64,000 bases of DNA from Salipiger bermudensis (GCF_020171625.1 NZ_JAIUZY010000001.1:62001-126000), one strand, 5' to 3'; numbered from the stretch's first letter, positions 24,337 through 34,841 are shown. A program made the numbers and translations. Notes: generated by a model not told the origin, from the letters alone.

Positions 24337-26742
24337 ATGCAACAGCCTCTCAATTCCTCCTATCCCGTGCTGCCGCTGCGCGACATCGTCGTGTTCCCGC
24401 ACATGATCGTGCCGCTCTTCGTGGGGCGCGAGAAGTCGGTGAAGGCACTCGAGGAGGTCATGGCCGACGACAAGCAGATCCTGCTTGCCGCCCAGATCGA
24501 TCCCGCCGTCGACGACCCGACCGCCGACGGCATCTATCGCGCCGGAGTTCTGGCCAACGTTCTGCAGCTTCTCAAGCTGCCCGACGGTACCGTCAAGGTG
24601 CTGGTCGAGGGCCAGTCGCGCGTGAAAATCACCGAATATCTCGAGAACGACGAGTTCTTCGAGGCCAAGGCCGAGCACGTGGCCGAGATGCCCGGCGATC
24701 CCGCCGCCATCCAGGCGCTGGTGCGCACCGTCGGCGAAGAGTTCGAGCGCTACGCTAAGGTCAAGAAGAACATTCCCGAAGAGGCGCTTTCGGCGGTCTC
24801 CGAGACCACCGAGCCGGCCAAGCTTGCCGACCTCGTGGCAGGCCATCTCGGCATCGAGGTGGAGCAGAAGCAGGAGCTTCTGGAGACGCTGCCGATCAGC
24901 GAGCGGCTCGAGAAGGTCTATGGCCTGATGCAGGGCGAGCTGTCGGTGCTGCAGGTCGAGAAGAAGATCAAGACCCGCGTCAAGAGCCAGATGGAGAAGA
25001 CCCAGCGCGAGTACTATCTGAATGAGCAGATGAAGGCCATTCAGAAGGAACTCGGCGATGGCGAGGATGGCCAGAACGAGGTCAACGAACTGGCCGAGCG
25101 CATCGAGGCCACGAAGCTGTCGAAAGAGGCCCGCGAAAAGGCCGATGCCGAGCTCAAGAAGCTGCGCAACATGTCGCCCATGTCGGCCGAGGCCACCGTG
25201 GTGCGCAACTATCTCGACTGGATGCTGTCGATCCCGTGGGGCACCAAGTCGCGCGTGAAGAAGGATCTTGGCCGGGCGCAGGACGTGCTCGATCACGACC
25301 ACTACAGCCTCGAGAAGGTCAAGGAACGCATCGTCGAGTATCTCGCGGTGCAGGCGCGCAGCCAGAAACTCAAGGGCCCGATCCTCTGTCTCGTCGGCCC
25401 GCCGGGTGTCGGGAAGACCTCGCTCGGCAAGTCGATGGCCAAGGCCACCGGGCGGGAGTTCATCCGCATCTCGCTGGGTGGCGTGCGCGACGAGTCCGAG
25501 ATCCGCGGCCACCGCCGGACCTATATCGGCTCGATGCCGGGCAAGATCATCCAGGCGCTGAAGAAGGCCAAGACCACGAACCCGCTCATCCTGCTCGACG
25601 AGATCGACAAGATGGGGCAGGACTTCCGTGGCGACCCGGCCTCGGCGATGCTGGAAGTGCTCGACCCCGAGCAGAACGGCACCTTCGTCGACCATTATCT
25701 CGAGGTGGAGTACGACCTTTCGAACGTGATGTTCGTCACCACGTCGAACTCGTACAACATGCCGGGGCCGCTGCTTGACCGGATGGAGATCATCCCGCTC
25801 TCGGGCTACACCGAGGACGAGAAGACCGAGATCGCCAAGCGCCACCTGCTGAGCAAGCAGATCAAGGCGCACGGGCTCAAGAAGGGCGAGTTCACCCTCA
25901 CCGACGAGGCCCTGACCGACATCGTGCGGTACTACACCCGCGAGGCCGGGGTGCGGAACCTCGAGCGCGAGATCGCGCGTCTGGCCCGCAAGGCGGTGAC
26001 CAAGATCGTCAAGAAGGAGTCCGAGAAGGTCACGGTCACGCCGGAGAACCTCGACGATTTCCTCGGCGTTCGGAAGTACCGCTACGGTCTGGCCGAGGAC
26101 GAAAGCCAGATCGGCGTGGTGACCGGGCTTGCCTATACCTCCGTGGGCGGCGACCTGCTGCACATCGAGGCTCTGAAGCTGCCCGGCAAGGGCCGCATGA
26201 AGACCACCGGCAAGCTCGGTGACGTGATGAAGGAGAGCATCGAGGCCGCGTCCTCCTACGTGCGCTCCATCGCGCCGCAGATCGGGGTCAAGCCGACGCG
26301 CTTCGACAAGTGGGACATCCACGTGCACGTGCCCGACGGCGCGACGCCCAAGGATGGCCCGTCGGCCGGTCTGGCCATGGTGACGGCGATCGTGTCGGTG
26401 CTGACCGGCCTGCCGGTGCGCAAGGATATCGCCATGACCGGCGAGGTCACCCTGCGCGGCAATGCCTCGGCCATCGGTGGCCTGAAGGAGAAGCTGCTCG
26501 CGGCGCTGCGCGGCGGGATCAAGACCGTTCTCATTCCCGAAGAGAACGAGAAGGATCTGGCCGAGCTGCCCGACAATGTGAAGGAGGGGCTCGAGATCAT
26601 CCCCGTCAAGCACGTGTCGGAAGTGCTCGAGATCGCGCTTCTGGGCAAGCCAGAGCCCATCGAGTGGGACGAGGAGGCCGAAGAGGCCGCCGCGGCGCTC
26701 GCCAAGGGTGACGACACCGCACCGGGCGCCACCGCGCACTGA
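24337..26742 (+). CDS. lon: ATP-dependent endopeptidase La (Lon protease)
   Basis: This 801-residue AAA+ serine protease degrades misfolded and regulatory proteins in the cytosol. The order is an N-terminal substrate-binding LON domain ([20 protein letters not shown]), a helical linker with a coiled coil (residues about 190-270), the ATPase with Walker A GPPGVGKT (from residue about 354), and the protease domain with catalytic Ser676 in [10 protein letters not shown] and Lys719 in [10 protein letters not shown]. The second of two close ATGs was chosen because AAGGA lies 6 nt before it. A perfect terminator follows. A possible heat-shock promoter lies about 130-160 bp upstream. Confidence 0.97.
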   Translation: MQQPLNSSYPVLPLRDIVVFPHMIVPLFVGREKSVKALEEVMADDKQILLAAQIDPAVDDPTADGIYRAGVLANVLQLLKLPDGTVKVLVEGQSRVKITEYLENDEFFEAKAEHVAEMPGDPAAIQALVRTVGEEFERYAKVKKNIPEEALSAVSETTEPAKLADLVAGHLGIEVEQKQELLETLPISERLEKVYGLMQGELSVLQVEKKIKTRVKSQMEKTQREYYLNEQMKAIQKELGDGEDGQNEVNELAERIEATKLSKEAREKADAELKKLRNMSPMSAEATVVRNYLDWMLSIPWGTKSRVKKDLGRAQDVLDHDHYSLEKVKERIVEYLAVQARSQKLKGPILCLVGPPGVGKTSLGKSMAKATGREFIRISLGGVRDESEIRGHRRTYIGSMPGKIIQALKKAKTTNPLILLDEIDKMGQDFRGDPASAMLEVLDPEQNGTFVDHYLEVEYDLSNVMFVTTSNSYNMPGPLLDRMEIIPLSGYTEDEKTEIAKRHLLSKQIKAHGLKKGEFTLTDEALTDIVRYYTREAGVRNLEREIARLARKAVTKIVKKESEKVTVTPENLDDFLGVRKYRYGLAEDESQIGVVTGLAYTSVGGDLLHIEALKLPGKGRMKTTGKLGDVMKESIEAASSYVRSIAPQIGVKPTRFDKWDIHVHVPDGATPKDGPSAGLAMVTAIVSVLTGLPVRKDIAMTGEVTLRGNASAIGGLKEKLLAALRGGIKTVLIPEENEKDLAELPDNVKEGLEIIPVKHVSEVLEIALLGKPEPIEWDEEAEEAAAALAKGDDTAPGATAH

Positions 26743-26766
26743 GGCTGGACCAAAGCTAGAGAACAG

Positions 26767-26797
26767 ACGGCGCCGCAAGCAATTGCGGCGCCGTTTT
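26767..26797 (+). terminator. Rho-independent terminator of lon
   Basis: ACGGCGCCGCAA and TTGCGGCGCCGT pair perfectly over 12 bp with a GCAA loop, followed by TTTCC. It is also the first unit of the degenerate repeats downstream. Confidence 0.88.
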
Positions 26798-27000
26798 CCA
26801 TTCTGACGAGCGTCGCGCGGCGGCGAAGGACCGGACCCCGGCGCCAAAAGCGATTGCGATGCCGTTCTCGTCTCTGCCACAGGCCGGGTGGCCGCCACGG
26901 GCTGTACCCGGTGCCGCGAGAGATAGCGGCGTCGTTCTCGTCTCTGCTAAGGTCCGGATGGCCGCGACAGGCCATACCACGGTGCCGCAAACGAAAAACG
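26769..27000. repeat. Degenerate tandem repeats of about 71 bp after lon
   Basis: Units begin at 26769, 26840, 26910 and 26981 with GGCGCCGCAA, GGCGCCAAAA, GGTGCCGCGA and GGTGCCGCAA; the spacing is 71, 70 and 71 bp. Units 2 and 3 share CGTTCTCGTCTCTGC, a GGTGGCC or GATGGCC block, and a CGACAGG or CCACGGG block. The 26743-27046 gap holds no gene beyond these repeats and two terminators. Confidence 0.65.
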
Positions 27001-27021
27001 CCGAGCACAAGGCTCGGCGTT
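26994..27021 (-). terminator. Rho-independent terminator of the bactofilin operon
   Basis: AACGCCGAGC and GCTCGGCGTT pair perfectly across a 5-nt loop, followed on the minus strand by TTTCGTTT. It lies 26 nt past the bactofilin stop. Confidence 0.88.
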
Positions 27022-27046
27022 TCGATCAATTTGCGGAGGGGAGAGC

Positions 27047-27568
27047 TTAGCTGGTCTGGCCCCGCGGAGCGGCCGGTGCCTGCTGCGGGGCCGGTGCTGC
27101 CGCGGGGGCGCCTTTGCCGCGGGACGACAGCGGGTCGTCCTGACGCTGCACGGAGCCTTCGAAATGCGCGCCGCTCTCGATCGCGATGGTCTTGTGGATG
27201 ATGTCGCCCTCGACCCGCGCGGTGGCGGTGAGGCGGACCTTGAGGCCGCGCACCCGACCGACGATGCGGCCGTTGATGACGACGTCGTCTGCGACGACTT
27301 CACCCTTGATGGTGGCGCTTTCGCCGATGGTCAGCAGGTGGGCGCGGATATCGCCCTCGACCGTGCCTTCGACCTGGATGTCGCCGGTGGTCTTGAGGTT
27401 GCCGGTGATGTGAAGATCGCTCGACAGCACCGATGCCGGCGGCTTGGCCTTCGGCTGCGCCGCGGGCTTGTAGTCGCCGGAGGGCGCGCGCGGCGTCTCG
27501 GTGGCCGGCTTCGGTGTGGTGTCCTCGGCCTTGTGGCCGGGCTCGTTGATCTTGCTCTTAGAAAACAT
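27047..27568 (-). CDS. Bactofilin family polymer-forming protein
   Basis: This 173-residue cytoskeletal protein has a disordered Pro/Lys-rich N-terminus (about 50 residues). A right-handed beta-helix core follows (SDLHITGNLKTTGDIQVEG, TVEGDIRAHLLTIGESATIK, GEVVADDVVINGRIVGRVRG), then a disordered Ala/Pro/Gln tail. Bactofilins polymerise without nucleotide on the inner membrane and often recruit cell-wall hydrolases. The gene overlaps the 3' end of the upstream M23 peptidase gene by 11 nt, the arrangement expected when the filament positions that hydrolase. Confidence 0.9.
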   Translation of the reverse strand: MFSKSKINEPGHKAEDTTPKPATETPRAPSGDYKPAAQPKAKPPASVLSSDLHITGNLKTTGDIQVEGTVEGDIRAHLLTIGESATIKGEVVADDVVINGRIVGRVRGLKVRLTATARVEGDIIHKTIAIESGAHFEGSVQRQDDPLSSRGKGAPAAAPAPQQAPAAPRGQTS

Positions 27569-28868
27569 CGTTTGCAGCCTTGATGTAGATCATGGGGTTC
27601 ACAGGTTCACCTCCGACGCGAACCTCGTAGTGAAGATGCGTCCCGGTCGACCGTCCGGTATTCCCCATATCACCAACACGGTCCCCGCGCGAGACCCTTT
27701 GGCCGACCTTGACGCGGATTTTGGACATGTGGGCGTAGCGGGTCTCGATCCCGAACTCGTGCTTGATCTTCACCAGCCGGCCATAGCCCGACATCCAGCC
27801 CGCATGCGTCACGACGCCATCGGCGGTGGAATAGATCGGCGTGCCATGAGGTGCTGCGAAATCGGTGCCGGCGTGCAGGCGCCCCCAGCGGCGGCCGAAG
27901 CCCGAGGTGAAGCGGAAGGGATCCTTCAGCGGCGTCGCAAACGGCGCCTTCTCGGCGGCGATGCGGTAGAGGTTGAGCTTGTCCATCTCGCCAAGGATGC
28001 GGTTGGCGCGCTCCATGTCGGGCGAGGGCTGCTCGCTCCGGGTCGAGAAGGTCAGCGGTGTGAGCGGGCCACCCTGGCCGGAATAGCCGCGGCGGACCTC
28101 ACGGATGATGCGGTCGGGATCCATCCCGGCATCCGAGAACATCTTGTCGAGCGGCTTGACCGAGACGGTCATCGCCTCTTCGAGCTGGCGGAAGATGCGG
28201 TCGTTCTTCTCTTCCATCAGGCGCAGCTCGGTGGCGATCTCGTCGGCGCGCACCAGCGCGTTCTGCGCATCGGCAACCACTTGGTCGCGCTCTTCGGCGG
28301 TGCGGGCGAGGGCATCGGCCAGCAGGTCGATCGTGCCGTCGGTCTCGCCGGCGCCGGCAACCGCAACGTCGCCGCCTTCGATCTGGGTCTCGAGCGCGGC
28401 GAGGCGTTCGTTCACGTCCTCACGCTCTTTCATGGTCTCGCGCAGCGTGGTCTGGATCACGTCGATGCCGGTTTCCAGCTCGCGCCGGCGCGCTTCGCTG
28501 TCGAGCAGCTTGCCCTGCATCGCCGAAACCTGTTCCAGCGCGGTGCTGAACCGTTCCTGCGCGGCGAGCGATTCCGTGGTACGGGTGTCACGCTCCTTCG
28601 AAAGTTCGTTGAGCCGGCGCTGATACGTGATCTGGTCGCGCTTGGCCTGTTCCCGGAAATTCCCGGCGCTGATGCTGTCCATCAGAAGGATCGCCGTGGC
28701 GACGATGGTCCAGGCGACCAGCAGGCCCGCTCCGAGAGCGGCGACCGCTTGCGTCTCCGACCGGAGCCGGATGAAGCGTGTGTCGGTGTCCGATTTCAAA
28801 AACACCCGACGTTCTGGAAAGACACGCTCTAGCAGCGCATGGGTCCTGATCGCGAAACGCGTTCTCAC
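27558..28868 (-). CDS. M23 family cell-wall metallopeptidase with membrane anchor and coiled coil
   Basis: This 436-residue protein has a short basic cytoplasmic N-terminus (VFPERRVFLKSDTDTRFIRL), one transmembrane helix (about residues 45-65), a long coiled coil (about 75-220), and a C-terminal LytM/M23 domain. Zinc ligands are visible in HAGTDFAAPHGTPI and HLHYEVRVGGEPVNP. The GTG at 28868 was chosen: AGGGGA precedes it and TRFAIRTHALLERVF is the usual family start. It should cut peptidoglycan cross-bridges in the periplasm, coupled to the bactofilin encoded by the overlapping downstream gene. Confidence 0.88.
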   Translation of the reverse strand: MRTRFAIRTHALLERVFPERRVFLKSDTDTRFIRLRSETQAVAALGAGLLVAWTIVATAILLMDSISAGNFREQAKRDQITYQRRLNELSKERDTRTTESLAAQERFSTALEQVSAMQGKLLDSEARRRELETGIDVIQTTLRETMKEREDVNERLAALETQIEGGDVAVAGAGETDGTIDLLADALARTAEERDQVVADAQNALVRADEIATELRLMEEKNDRIFRQLEEAMTVSVKPLDKMFSDAGMDPDRIIREVRRGYSGQGGPLTPLTFSTRSEQPSPDMERANRILGEMDKLNLYRIAAEKAPFATPLKDPFRFTSGFGRRWGRLHAGTDFAAPHGTPIYSTADGVVTHAGWMSGYGRLVKIKHEFGIETRYAHMSKIRVKVGQRVSRGDRVGDMGNTGRSTGTHLHYEVRVGGEPVNPMIYIKAANDVF

Positions 28869-29090
28869 CGTGTTTGTCCCCTGTTCCCGTCCAAGTTCAT
28901 CGCGCCGGTTCCCCACCCGACGACTTGGCACGGGGGTAAAGAGGCTGCGGCAAGATCGCAACAATTTTGGGCTTGGTGTTGTTTTAACGCGGCGGAATCG
29001 TGCTTGAATGGCGAAAATTCGCCGACAACAAGGGGTTCCGGGCGCTCAATATCCCGCCAGTGGTGCCTTCGGGCGTTCGCCTGCAAGCGA

Positions 29091-29900
29091 TTACTCCTCG
29101 GCCAGCGGCCAGTAGAAATCGAGCGGCAGGCCGGCCTCGGCGCGTTTCTCGTCGTTGAAAGGCGGCTTCAGCGTGCTGTGGAAATAGCGCCGCACCAGGT
29201 CGTGGAACACCTCCTTCGGGTCGAGATCGTGGCGGCCGCAGAGGAAGTGGAACCACTTCGAGCCATAGGCCACGTGGCCCACCTCTTCGGCATAGATGGT
29301 CTCGAGCGCGGCGACGGCATCGTCGCTGCCGGCGCGGCGGAACAGCTCGATCATGCCGGGGGTGACGTCGAGCCCGCGCGCCTCGAGCACCATCGGCACC
29401 ACGGCGAGGCGGCCCATCAGGTCCTCGACGGTGTCTTCGGCGGCGCGCCACATGCCGGCATGGGCGGGCAGCGCGCCATAGAAGCTGCCCTGCGCCTCGA
29501 GGCAGTCGCACATCAGGTTGAAGTGCTTGGATTCCTCGTCCGCCGCGCGCACCCAGTCATCGTAGAAGCCGAGCGGGAAGCGCGTGTCGGTGAAGCGCGC
29601 GATGATGTCCCAGTGCAGGTCGACGGCGTTGAGCTCGATATGCGCGACCGCGTGCAGCAGCGCGATGCGGCCCTTCTCCGAGCCGGGCTTGCGCTTGGGC
29701 ACGTCGCGCGGGTCGCGCAGTTCGGGCGCCTCGGGCCGCGCCGGTCTCAGCGGCGGCGCGGCCTCGCCCAGCGGGATCGGCGTGCCGGCCTCACGGGCGT
29801 CGCGCCAGGCACGCGCATGGGCGTGGCTCAGCGCGGTCTTGGCGCGCCCGTCGGCGGTGGAGAGCACCTCCACCGCCATCTCGCTCAGCGTCTTGGTCAT
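29091..29900 (-). CDS. DUF455 ferritin-like domain protein
   Basis: This 269-residue cytosolic protein has ferritin-like four-helix signatures: RIALLHAVAHIELNAVDLHW, RAADEESKHFNLMCDCLEAQ, and ETIYAEEVGHVAYGSKWFHF. They supply Glu and His residues for a di-metal centre. The family (DUF455) is widespread and proposed to act in oxidative chemistry such as tRNA or amine modification; no role is established here. It lies between bcp and the M23 gene on the same strand, in what appears to be an oxidative-stress and envelope block. Confidence 0.85.
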   Translation of the reverse strand: MTKTLSEMAVEVLSTADGRAKTALSHAHARAWRDAREAGTPIPLGEAAPPLRPARPEAPELRDPRDVPKRKPGSEKGRIALLHAVAHIELNAVDLHWDIIARFTDTRFPLGFYDDWVRAADEESKHFNLMCDCLEAQGSFYGALPAHAGMWRAAEDTVEDLMGRLAVVPMVLEARGLDVTPGMIELFRRAGSDDAVAALETIYAEEVGHVAYGSKWFHFLCGRHDLDPKEVFHDLVRRYFHSTLKPPFNDEKRAEAGLPLDFYWPLAEE

Positions 29901-29933
29901 CGGGGCCTGTCCTTCCGGTCCGCGGGTCGTCGC

Positions 29934-30386
29934 TCAGAGCGCCTTGGCGGCCTCGAGCACCTCGGCGGCGTGACCGGGCACCTTCACCTTGCGCCATTCC
30001 TTGGCAATGTTGCCCTCGGCGTCGATCAGGAAGGTGCTGCGCTCGATTCCCATGAAGGTCTTGCCGTACATCTTCTTTTCCGCCCAGACGCCGTAGGCCT
30101 CGCAGACCTCGGAGCCTTCGTCCGACAGAAGCGGCACGGTCAGCGCCTTCTTCTTCATGAACTTCTCGTGGCTGGCGAGGCTGTCCTTCGACAGGCCGAA
30201 GACCTTGATGCCGGCGGCCTCGAACTCGGGCAGCAGCGCGCTGAACTCCTCGTTCTCCTTGGTGCAGCCCGAGGTGTCGTCGCGCGGATAGAAGAACAGC
30301 ACGACGGGAGACGGGCGCAATGCAGAGAGGGTGACGTCGGCCCCTTCGGTCGAGGGCAGGGTGAAGTCAGGCGCAGTGTCGCTCAT
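29934..30386 (-). CDS. bcp: Thioredoxin-dependent peroxiredoxin (BCP/PrxQ type)
   Basis: This 150-residue peroxiredoxin reduces H2O2 and organic hydroperoxides. The peroxidatic Cys41 is in YPRDDTSGCTKENEEF. The neighbouring resolving cysteine of the usual CTxEAC motif is replaced (Glu-Asn-Glu), so it may work as a 1-Cys enzyme or resolve through the later Cys in SEVCEAYGVW. The ATG at 30386 (MSDTAPDF) has GGAGC upstream; the longer frame has no support. It diverges from the AsmA-like gene, with 90 bp between the two starts. Confidence 0.92.
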   Translation of the reverse strand: MSDTAPDFTLPSTEGADVTLSALRPSPVVLFFYPRDDTSGCTKENEEFSALLPEFEAAGIKVFGLSKDSLASHEKFMKKKALTVPLLSDEGSEVCEAYGVWAEKKMYGKTFMGIERSTFLIDAEGNIAKEWRKVKVPGHAAEVLEAAKAL

Positions 30387-30476
30387 GTCGGAAGCTCCGG
30401 TCTTGTGGTTTCTTAATTCCTGACCTTCGGTGTAGAACGCCGTGACCATAAAGCAAAGCAACGGGCCCGACCGCCA

Positions 30477-33400
30477 GTGACCACAGACGACCACGAGACG
30501 CCGGACCCGGCCGCGCCACCGGCGCGCAAGCGGCGTCGCGGACTGCGCCTTCTTCTCGGCGGGCTGGCCGCCCTCATGCTGCTGGCGTTGCTGGCCGCGG
30601 GTGCAGCGCTGATGCTGGTCGGGCGGCCCATCTCCGCCCCGGACTGGCTGCGCGAGACCGTCGAGACCCGGCTCGGCGAGGCGTTGCCGGGCCTGAGCGT
30701 CGGCTTCGGGGACATTTCGGTGCTGGTGGAGCGCGACGGGATGGCCCGGGTGGTGCTCTCGGACGTGGACCTGAGGACCAGCGACGGCGTGCCGGTGGCG
30801 ACGCTGGCGGATCTGCGCGCCCGGCTCGACTCGCTACCGCTGCTGCGAGGCGAGCTGCAGCTCGGGCAAGTGAGCCTCACCGGGGCCAGCATGAGCCTGC
30901 GCCGCGACCGCGAGGGCAGGGTCGGGCTGGCGCTTGGCGATGCGTTCACCCCGGGCACCAAGGCGCCCGACATTCCGACGATCATCGCCCAGATCGACGC
31001 GGCGCTGTCGGATTCGCGGCTCGACAGCCTGCGCCGCGTCGAAGCCGAGGCGCTGACCATCCGCTACGAAGATGTGCGCGCCGGGCGCGGCTGGACCGCC
31101 GATGGCGGCCGGCTGAGCCTGACGCGCGAGAACGGCACGCTGCGGTTCGCGGCGGACGTGGCCCTGCTCGGGGCCGGAGACGTGGCCGCGACACTGGCGC
31201 TGAACGCCGAGAGCGAGATCGGCTCGCAATCGGTCGAGTTCGGCATGAACCTCAGCGGCTTGCCGGCGCAGGACATCGCAACCCAGAGCCCGGCACTGGT
31301 CTGGCTCGGGGGCCTCAGGGCGCCGATCTCGGGAGCGCTGCGCGGCACCCTGACCGAGACCGGCGATCTCGGTGCGCTGAACGCGACGCTGCAGATCGGC
31401 GCCGGCGTGCTGCAGCCCAATGCGCGCACCCAGCCGATCCCGTTCGGGCTGGCGCGGACCTATTTCTCCTACGATCCCGTCGGTCAGGCGCTGAGCTTCG
31501 ACGAGATCACCGTGCAGAGCGCCCTCGGCACGATGATCTCGAGCGGGCGCGCGGTGCTGCACGGGATCGAGAGCGGGTGGCCCGACGGCATGACCGGCCA
31601 GTTCCGGGTCAGTCGCTTCGAGGCCGATGCCGAGGGTCTCTTCGACACGCCGTTCACGCTCGACGGTGCCGAGCTCGACTGGCGGCTGAGCTTTGCGCCG
31701 TTCCGCTTCGAGCTGGGCCGGTTCCGCAGCACCGACCCCGATCTGCCGCTGCGGCTGTCGGGGGAGCTGAGCGCCGAGACCGAGGGCTGGCGGCTGGCGC
31801 TCGACGGACGTCTGGAGGAGATGGATCACGAGACGCTGCTCTCCTACTGGCCCGAGCGCCTGCAGGAGAAGCCGCGCAAATGGGTGGCCGACAACGTCGA
31901 GGCGGGCGGCATCGAGCACGGCATCTTCTCGGTGCGCATCGAGCCGGGCGAACGGCCCGAGACCTATATCGATGCGCGCCTCACCGGCGCCGAACTGACC
32001 TATGCCCGCACCCTGCCGCGTCTGACCGGCGGCGAAGGGCAGCTCACGATCTACGACCACCGTCTCGCGGTCACCGTCGAGGCCGGCAAGGTGATCCCGC
32101 CCGAGGGCGGAGAGATCGACGGCGCCGGAACCCGCTTCGTGATCCGCGACCTGCGCGAGAAGCCCGCGACCGGCGAGCTGACGCTGTCTGCCCGAGGCCC
32201 GCTTGTCGCGGCGCTTTCGTATATCGACAGCCCCAAGCTCGAGGTCATGCAGAAGGCGGGCAAGCCCGTCTCGCTGGGGGATGGCACTGTCGAGATCGGC
32301 GGCACCATCGTCATGCCGCTGATGAAGGGCGTGAAGCGCGAGGACATGAACATCGACATCACCGGCACGCTGAGCGACGTCTCGAGCGATCAGGTGCTGC
32401 CGGGCAGGTCCCTCAGCGCCGAGCGGCTGGCGCTCGCGGTGGGGGATGAGCGGGTGACGATCTCGGGGCCGGTGATGTTCGACGGCGTGCCCTTCGAGGG
32501 CAGCTGGTCGCAATCGCTCGAGCCCGGTGCCGGCGGGAAAGTCGAAGGCGAGGTCACGCTGTCCGAGCCGGTGGCACAGGCGCTTGGTCTGAAACTGGCG
32601 CCGGGAACGATCACAGGGCAGGGGCGCGCGGCGCTGACCATTGATCTCGCGCGGGGCGTGACGCCGCGCTTTGCGCTGCGCTCTAATCTGGCGGGGCTCG
32701 GCCTGTCGCTGCCGCAGCTCGGCTGGCGGCTCTCGCAGCAGCAGACCGGATCGCTCGAGGTGTCGGGAGCGCTGGGGCAGCCGGTGCAGATCGAGCGGCT
32801 GGCGCTCTCGGGCGCGGGGCTCGAGGCCGAGGGACGGGTGCAGCTCAACGCCAACGGCAGCCTCGCAAGGCTCGAGCTGCCGCGGCTGCGGGTCGGGGGA
32901 TGGCTCGACAGTTCCGTCGTGCTGACCCCGCAGGGGCGCGGGGCGCCGCCCGCGATCAGCCTGAACGGCGGCCGGGTCGACATGCGCAGCGCGCCGTTCG
33001 GGCAGGGCGGCGGCGGTGGCGGCGCGAAGACGGGGCCGATGCAGATCCGCCTCGACAGCCTTCAGGTCTCCGACAGCATCGCGCTCACCGAGTTCGCGGG
33101 GCGGTTCGGCGATGCCGGGGGGCTGACCGGCGATTTCACCGCCGATCTTGGCCGGGCCGAGATCAGCGGGGCGGTGGTGCCGCAGAACGGCGGCAGCGCC
33201 ATCCGCATCCGCGCCCGCGATGCCGGTGACGTGCTCTCGGGCGCGGGGGTGTTCCACAACGTCAAGGACGGCACCTTCGACCTGACGCTGGTGCCGGTGC
33301 GCGGTCAGGGCGGAACCTATGACGGTAACCTCGTGATCCGCGAGCCCCGCCTGCAGGACGCCCCCGCCATCACCGGGCTGCTGGACGCGATCTCGGTGGT

Positions 33401-33770
33401 CGGCCTGCTCGACGAGCTGAACGGCTCGGGGATCTACTTCACCGAGGTCGAGGCGCGGTTCCGCCTCAGCCCGCGGCAGGTGGTGCTGACCCGGTCAAGC
33501 GCCGTCGGCCCGTCGATGGGCATCTCGATGAACGGGGTCTACAACCTTGCCAGCAAGCAGATGGACATGCAGGGCGTGCTGTCGCCGATCTATATCCTCA
33601 ACGGCATCGGCCAGATCTTTGCCCGCAAGGGCGAGGGGCTGATCGGCTTCAACTTCAACCTGCGCGGGCCCGCCGCCGATCCGGCGGTCTCGGTCAATCC
33701 GCTTTCGGCCTTCACCCCGGGCATCTTCCGTGACATCTTCCGCCGCCCGCCCCCGCGCGTCCGTCAGTAA
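30477..33770 (+). CDS. AsmA/YhdP-like (DUF3971) envelope protein
   Basis: This 1097-residue protein starts with GTG and has a short Arg-rich cytoplasmic end (PPARKRRRGLRLLLGGL), one N-terminal membrane helix (about residues 28-50), and a very long beta-rich periplasmic region. It ends with an AsmA-like C-terminal block (GIYFTEVEARFRLSPRQVVL, MGISMNGVYNLASKQMDMQG, RGPAADPAVSVNPLSAFTPG). Proteins of this type form hydrophobic grooves that bridge the membranes and move phospholipids to the outer membrane. The gene is followed 21 bp later by queA. Confidence 0.87.
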   Translation: MTTDDHETPDPAAPPARKRRRGLRLLLGGLAALMLLALLAAGAALMLVGRPISAPDWLRETVETRLGEALPGLSVGFGDISVLVERDGMARVVLSDVDLRTSDGVPVATLADLRARLDSLPLLRGELQLGQVSLTGASMSLRRDREGRVGLALGDAFTPGTKAPDIPTIIAQIDAALSDSRLDSLRRVEAEALTIRYEDVRAGRGWTADGGRLSLTRENGTLRFAADVALLGAGDVAATLALNAESEIGSQSVEFGMNLSGLPAQDIATQSPALVWLGGLRAPISGALRGTLTETGDLGALNATLQIGAGVLQPNARTQPIPFGLARTYFSYDPVGQALSFDEITVQSALGTMISSGRAVLHGIESGWPDGMTGQFRVSRFEADAEGLFDTPFTLDGAELDWRLSFAPFRFELGRFRSTDPDLPLRLSGELSAETEGWRLALDGRLEEMDHETLLSYWPERLQEKPRKWVADNVEAGGIEHGIFSVRIEPGERPETYIDARLTGAELTYARTLPRLTGGEGQLTIYDHRLAVTVEAGKVIPPEGGEIDGAGTRFVIRDLREKPATGELTLSARGPLVAALSYIDSPKLEVMQKAGKPVSLGDGTVEIGGTIVMPLMKGVKREDMNIDITGTLSDVSSDQVLPGRSLSAERLALAVGDERVTISGPVMFDGVPFEGSWSQSLEPGAGGKVEGEVTLSEPVAQALGLKLAPGTITGQGRAALTIDLARGVTPRFALRSNLAGLGLSLPQLGWRLSQQQTGSLEVSGALGQPVQIERLALSGAGLEAEGRVQLNANGSLARLELPRLRVGGWLDSSVVLTPQGRGAPPAISLNGGRVDMRSAPFGQGGGGGGAKTGPMQIRLDSLQVSDSIALTEFAGRFGDAGGLTGDFTADLGRAEISGAVVPQNGGSAIRIRARDAGDVLSGAGVFHNVKDGTFDLTLVPVRGQGGTYDGNLVIREPRLQDAPAITGLLDAISVVGLLDELNGSGIYFTEVEARFRLSPRQVVLTRSSAVGPSMGISMNGVYNLASKQMDMQGVLSPIYILNGIGQIFARKGEGLIGFNFNLRGPAADPAVSVNPLSAFTPGIFRDIFRRPPPRVRQ

Positions 33771-33791
33771 GACCATTCCCCGAGAGGCCCC

Positions 33792-34841
33792 ATGCACCTG
33801 AGCGATTTCGATTTCGATCTGCCCGACGCGCTGATCGCGACCCGCCCCGCCAACCCGCGCTCCTCGGCGCGGCTGCTGGTGGCCGAGGGCGACAGCCTCA
33901 CCGACGCGGTGGTGCGCGACCTGACGCAGTGGCTGCGCCCCGGTGATCGGCTGGTGCTGAACGACACCAAGGTGATCCCGGCGCGGCTTTCGGGGCACCG
34001 CACGCGCGAGTGCGCGCAGGGCGTGACGCAGGCGCAGATCGAGATCACCCTGCTCGAGCCGCGCCCGGGCGGACTCTGGGCGGCGCTGGTCAAGCCGCTG
34101 AAGAAGCTGCGCGACGGCGAGACGGTGGTGTTCTCGGACGCGCTCTCGGCGACGCTCGAGGCGCGCGAGGAGGGGCAGGGGCTGTTGCGCTTCAACCTCA
34201 AGGGCGAGGATTTCGACGCGGCGCTGGCCGAGGCGGGCGCCATGCCGCTGCCGCCCTACATCGCCGCCAAGCGCGCCGCCGACGCGCAGGACAAGACCGA
34301 CTACCAGACCGTGTGGGCCGAGCGGAGGGGCGCGGTGGCCGCGCCGACCGCAAGCCTGCATTTCGACGCGCCCCTGCTGGCGGCGCTCGAGGCGCAGGGC
34401 GTCCAGTTCACCAAGGTCACGCTGCATGTGGGGGCGGGCACCTTCCTGCCGGTCAAGGTCGATGACGTGACCACCCACAAGATGCACGGGGAGTGGGGCG
34501 AGGTCAGCGAGGCCGCGGCCGCCGAGATCGCGGCCACCAAGGCGGCGGGCGAACGGGTGATCCCGGTGGGCACCACGGCGCTGCGGCTGCTGGAGACGGC
34601 GGCGCGCGACAGCGGGGCCATCGCACCGTGGCAGGGCGTCACTGACATCTTCATCTATCCCGGCTTCACGTTCCGGGTCACCGACGCGCTGATGACGAAC
34701 TTCCACCTGCCCAAGAGCACGCTGATGATGCTGGTCTCGGCGCTCATGGGGCGCGAGCGGATGATGGGCGTTTACCGACACGCCATATCTGAGCGGTATC
34801 GCTTCTTCTCGTACGGCGATGCGTCTTTGCTGATTCCTTAG
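33792..34841 (+). CDS. queA: S-adenosylmethionine:tRNA ribosyltransferase-isomerase
   Basis: This 349-residue enzyme transfers and isomerises the ribosyl part of SAM onto preQ1-tRNA to give epoxyqueuosine. It shows [66 protein letters not shown], and the C-terminal [20 protein letters not shown] followed by [20 protein letters not shown] precedes the ATG. It completes the queuosine pair with tgt upstream. Confidence 0.96.
   Translation: MHLSDFDFDLPDALIATRPANPRSSARLLVAEGDSLTDAVVRDLTQWLRPGDRLVLNDTKVIPARLSGHRTRECAQGVTQAQIEITLLEPRPGGLWAALVKPLKKLRDGETVVFSDALSATLEAREEGQGLLRFNLKGEDFDAALAEAGAMPLPPYIAAKRAADAQDKTDYQTVWAERRGAVAAPTASLHFDAPLLAALEAQGVQFTKVTLHVGAGTFLPVKVDDVTTHKMHGEWGEVSEAAAAEIAATKAAGERVIPVGTTALRLLETAARDSGAIAPWQGVTDIFIYPGFTFRVTDALMTNFHLPKSTLMMLVSALMGRERMMGVYRHAISERYRFFSYGDASLLIP

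Noticed and set aside
24334-26898. Leftward open frame of about 854 codons across lon
   Set aside because: The opposite strand is unambiguously Lon with catalytic motifs; the antisense product has no recognisable domain.
30834-33257. Leftward open frame of about 807 codons inside the AsmA-like gene
   Set aside because: Antisense to a gene with a membrane anchor and AsmA-like C-terminus; composition is that of a shadow frame.
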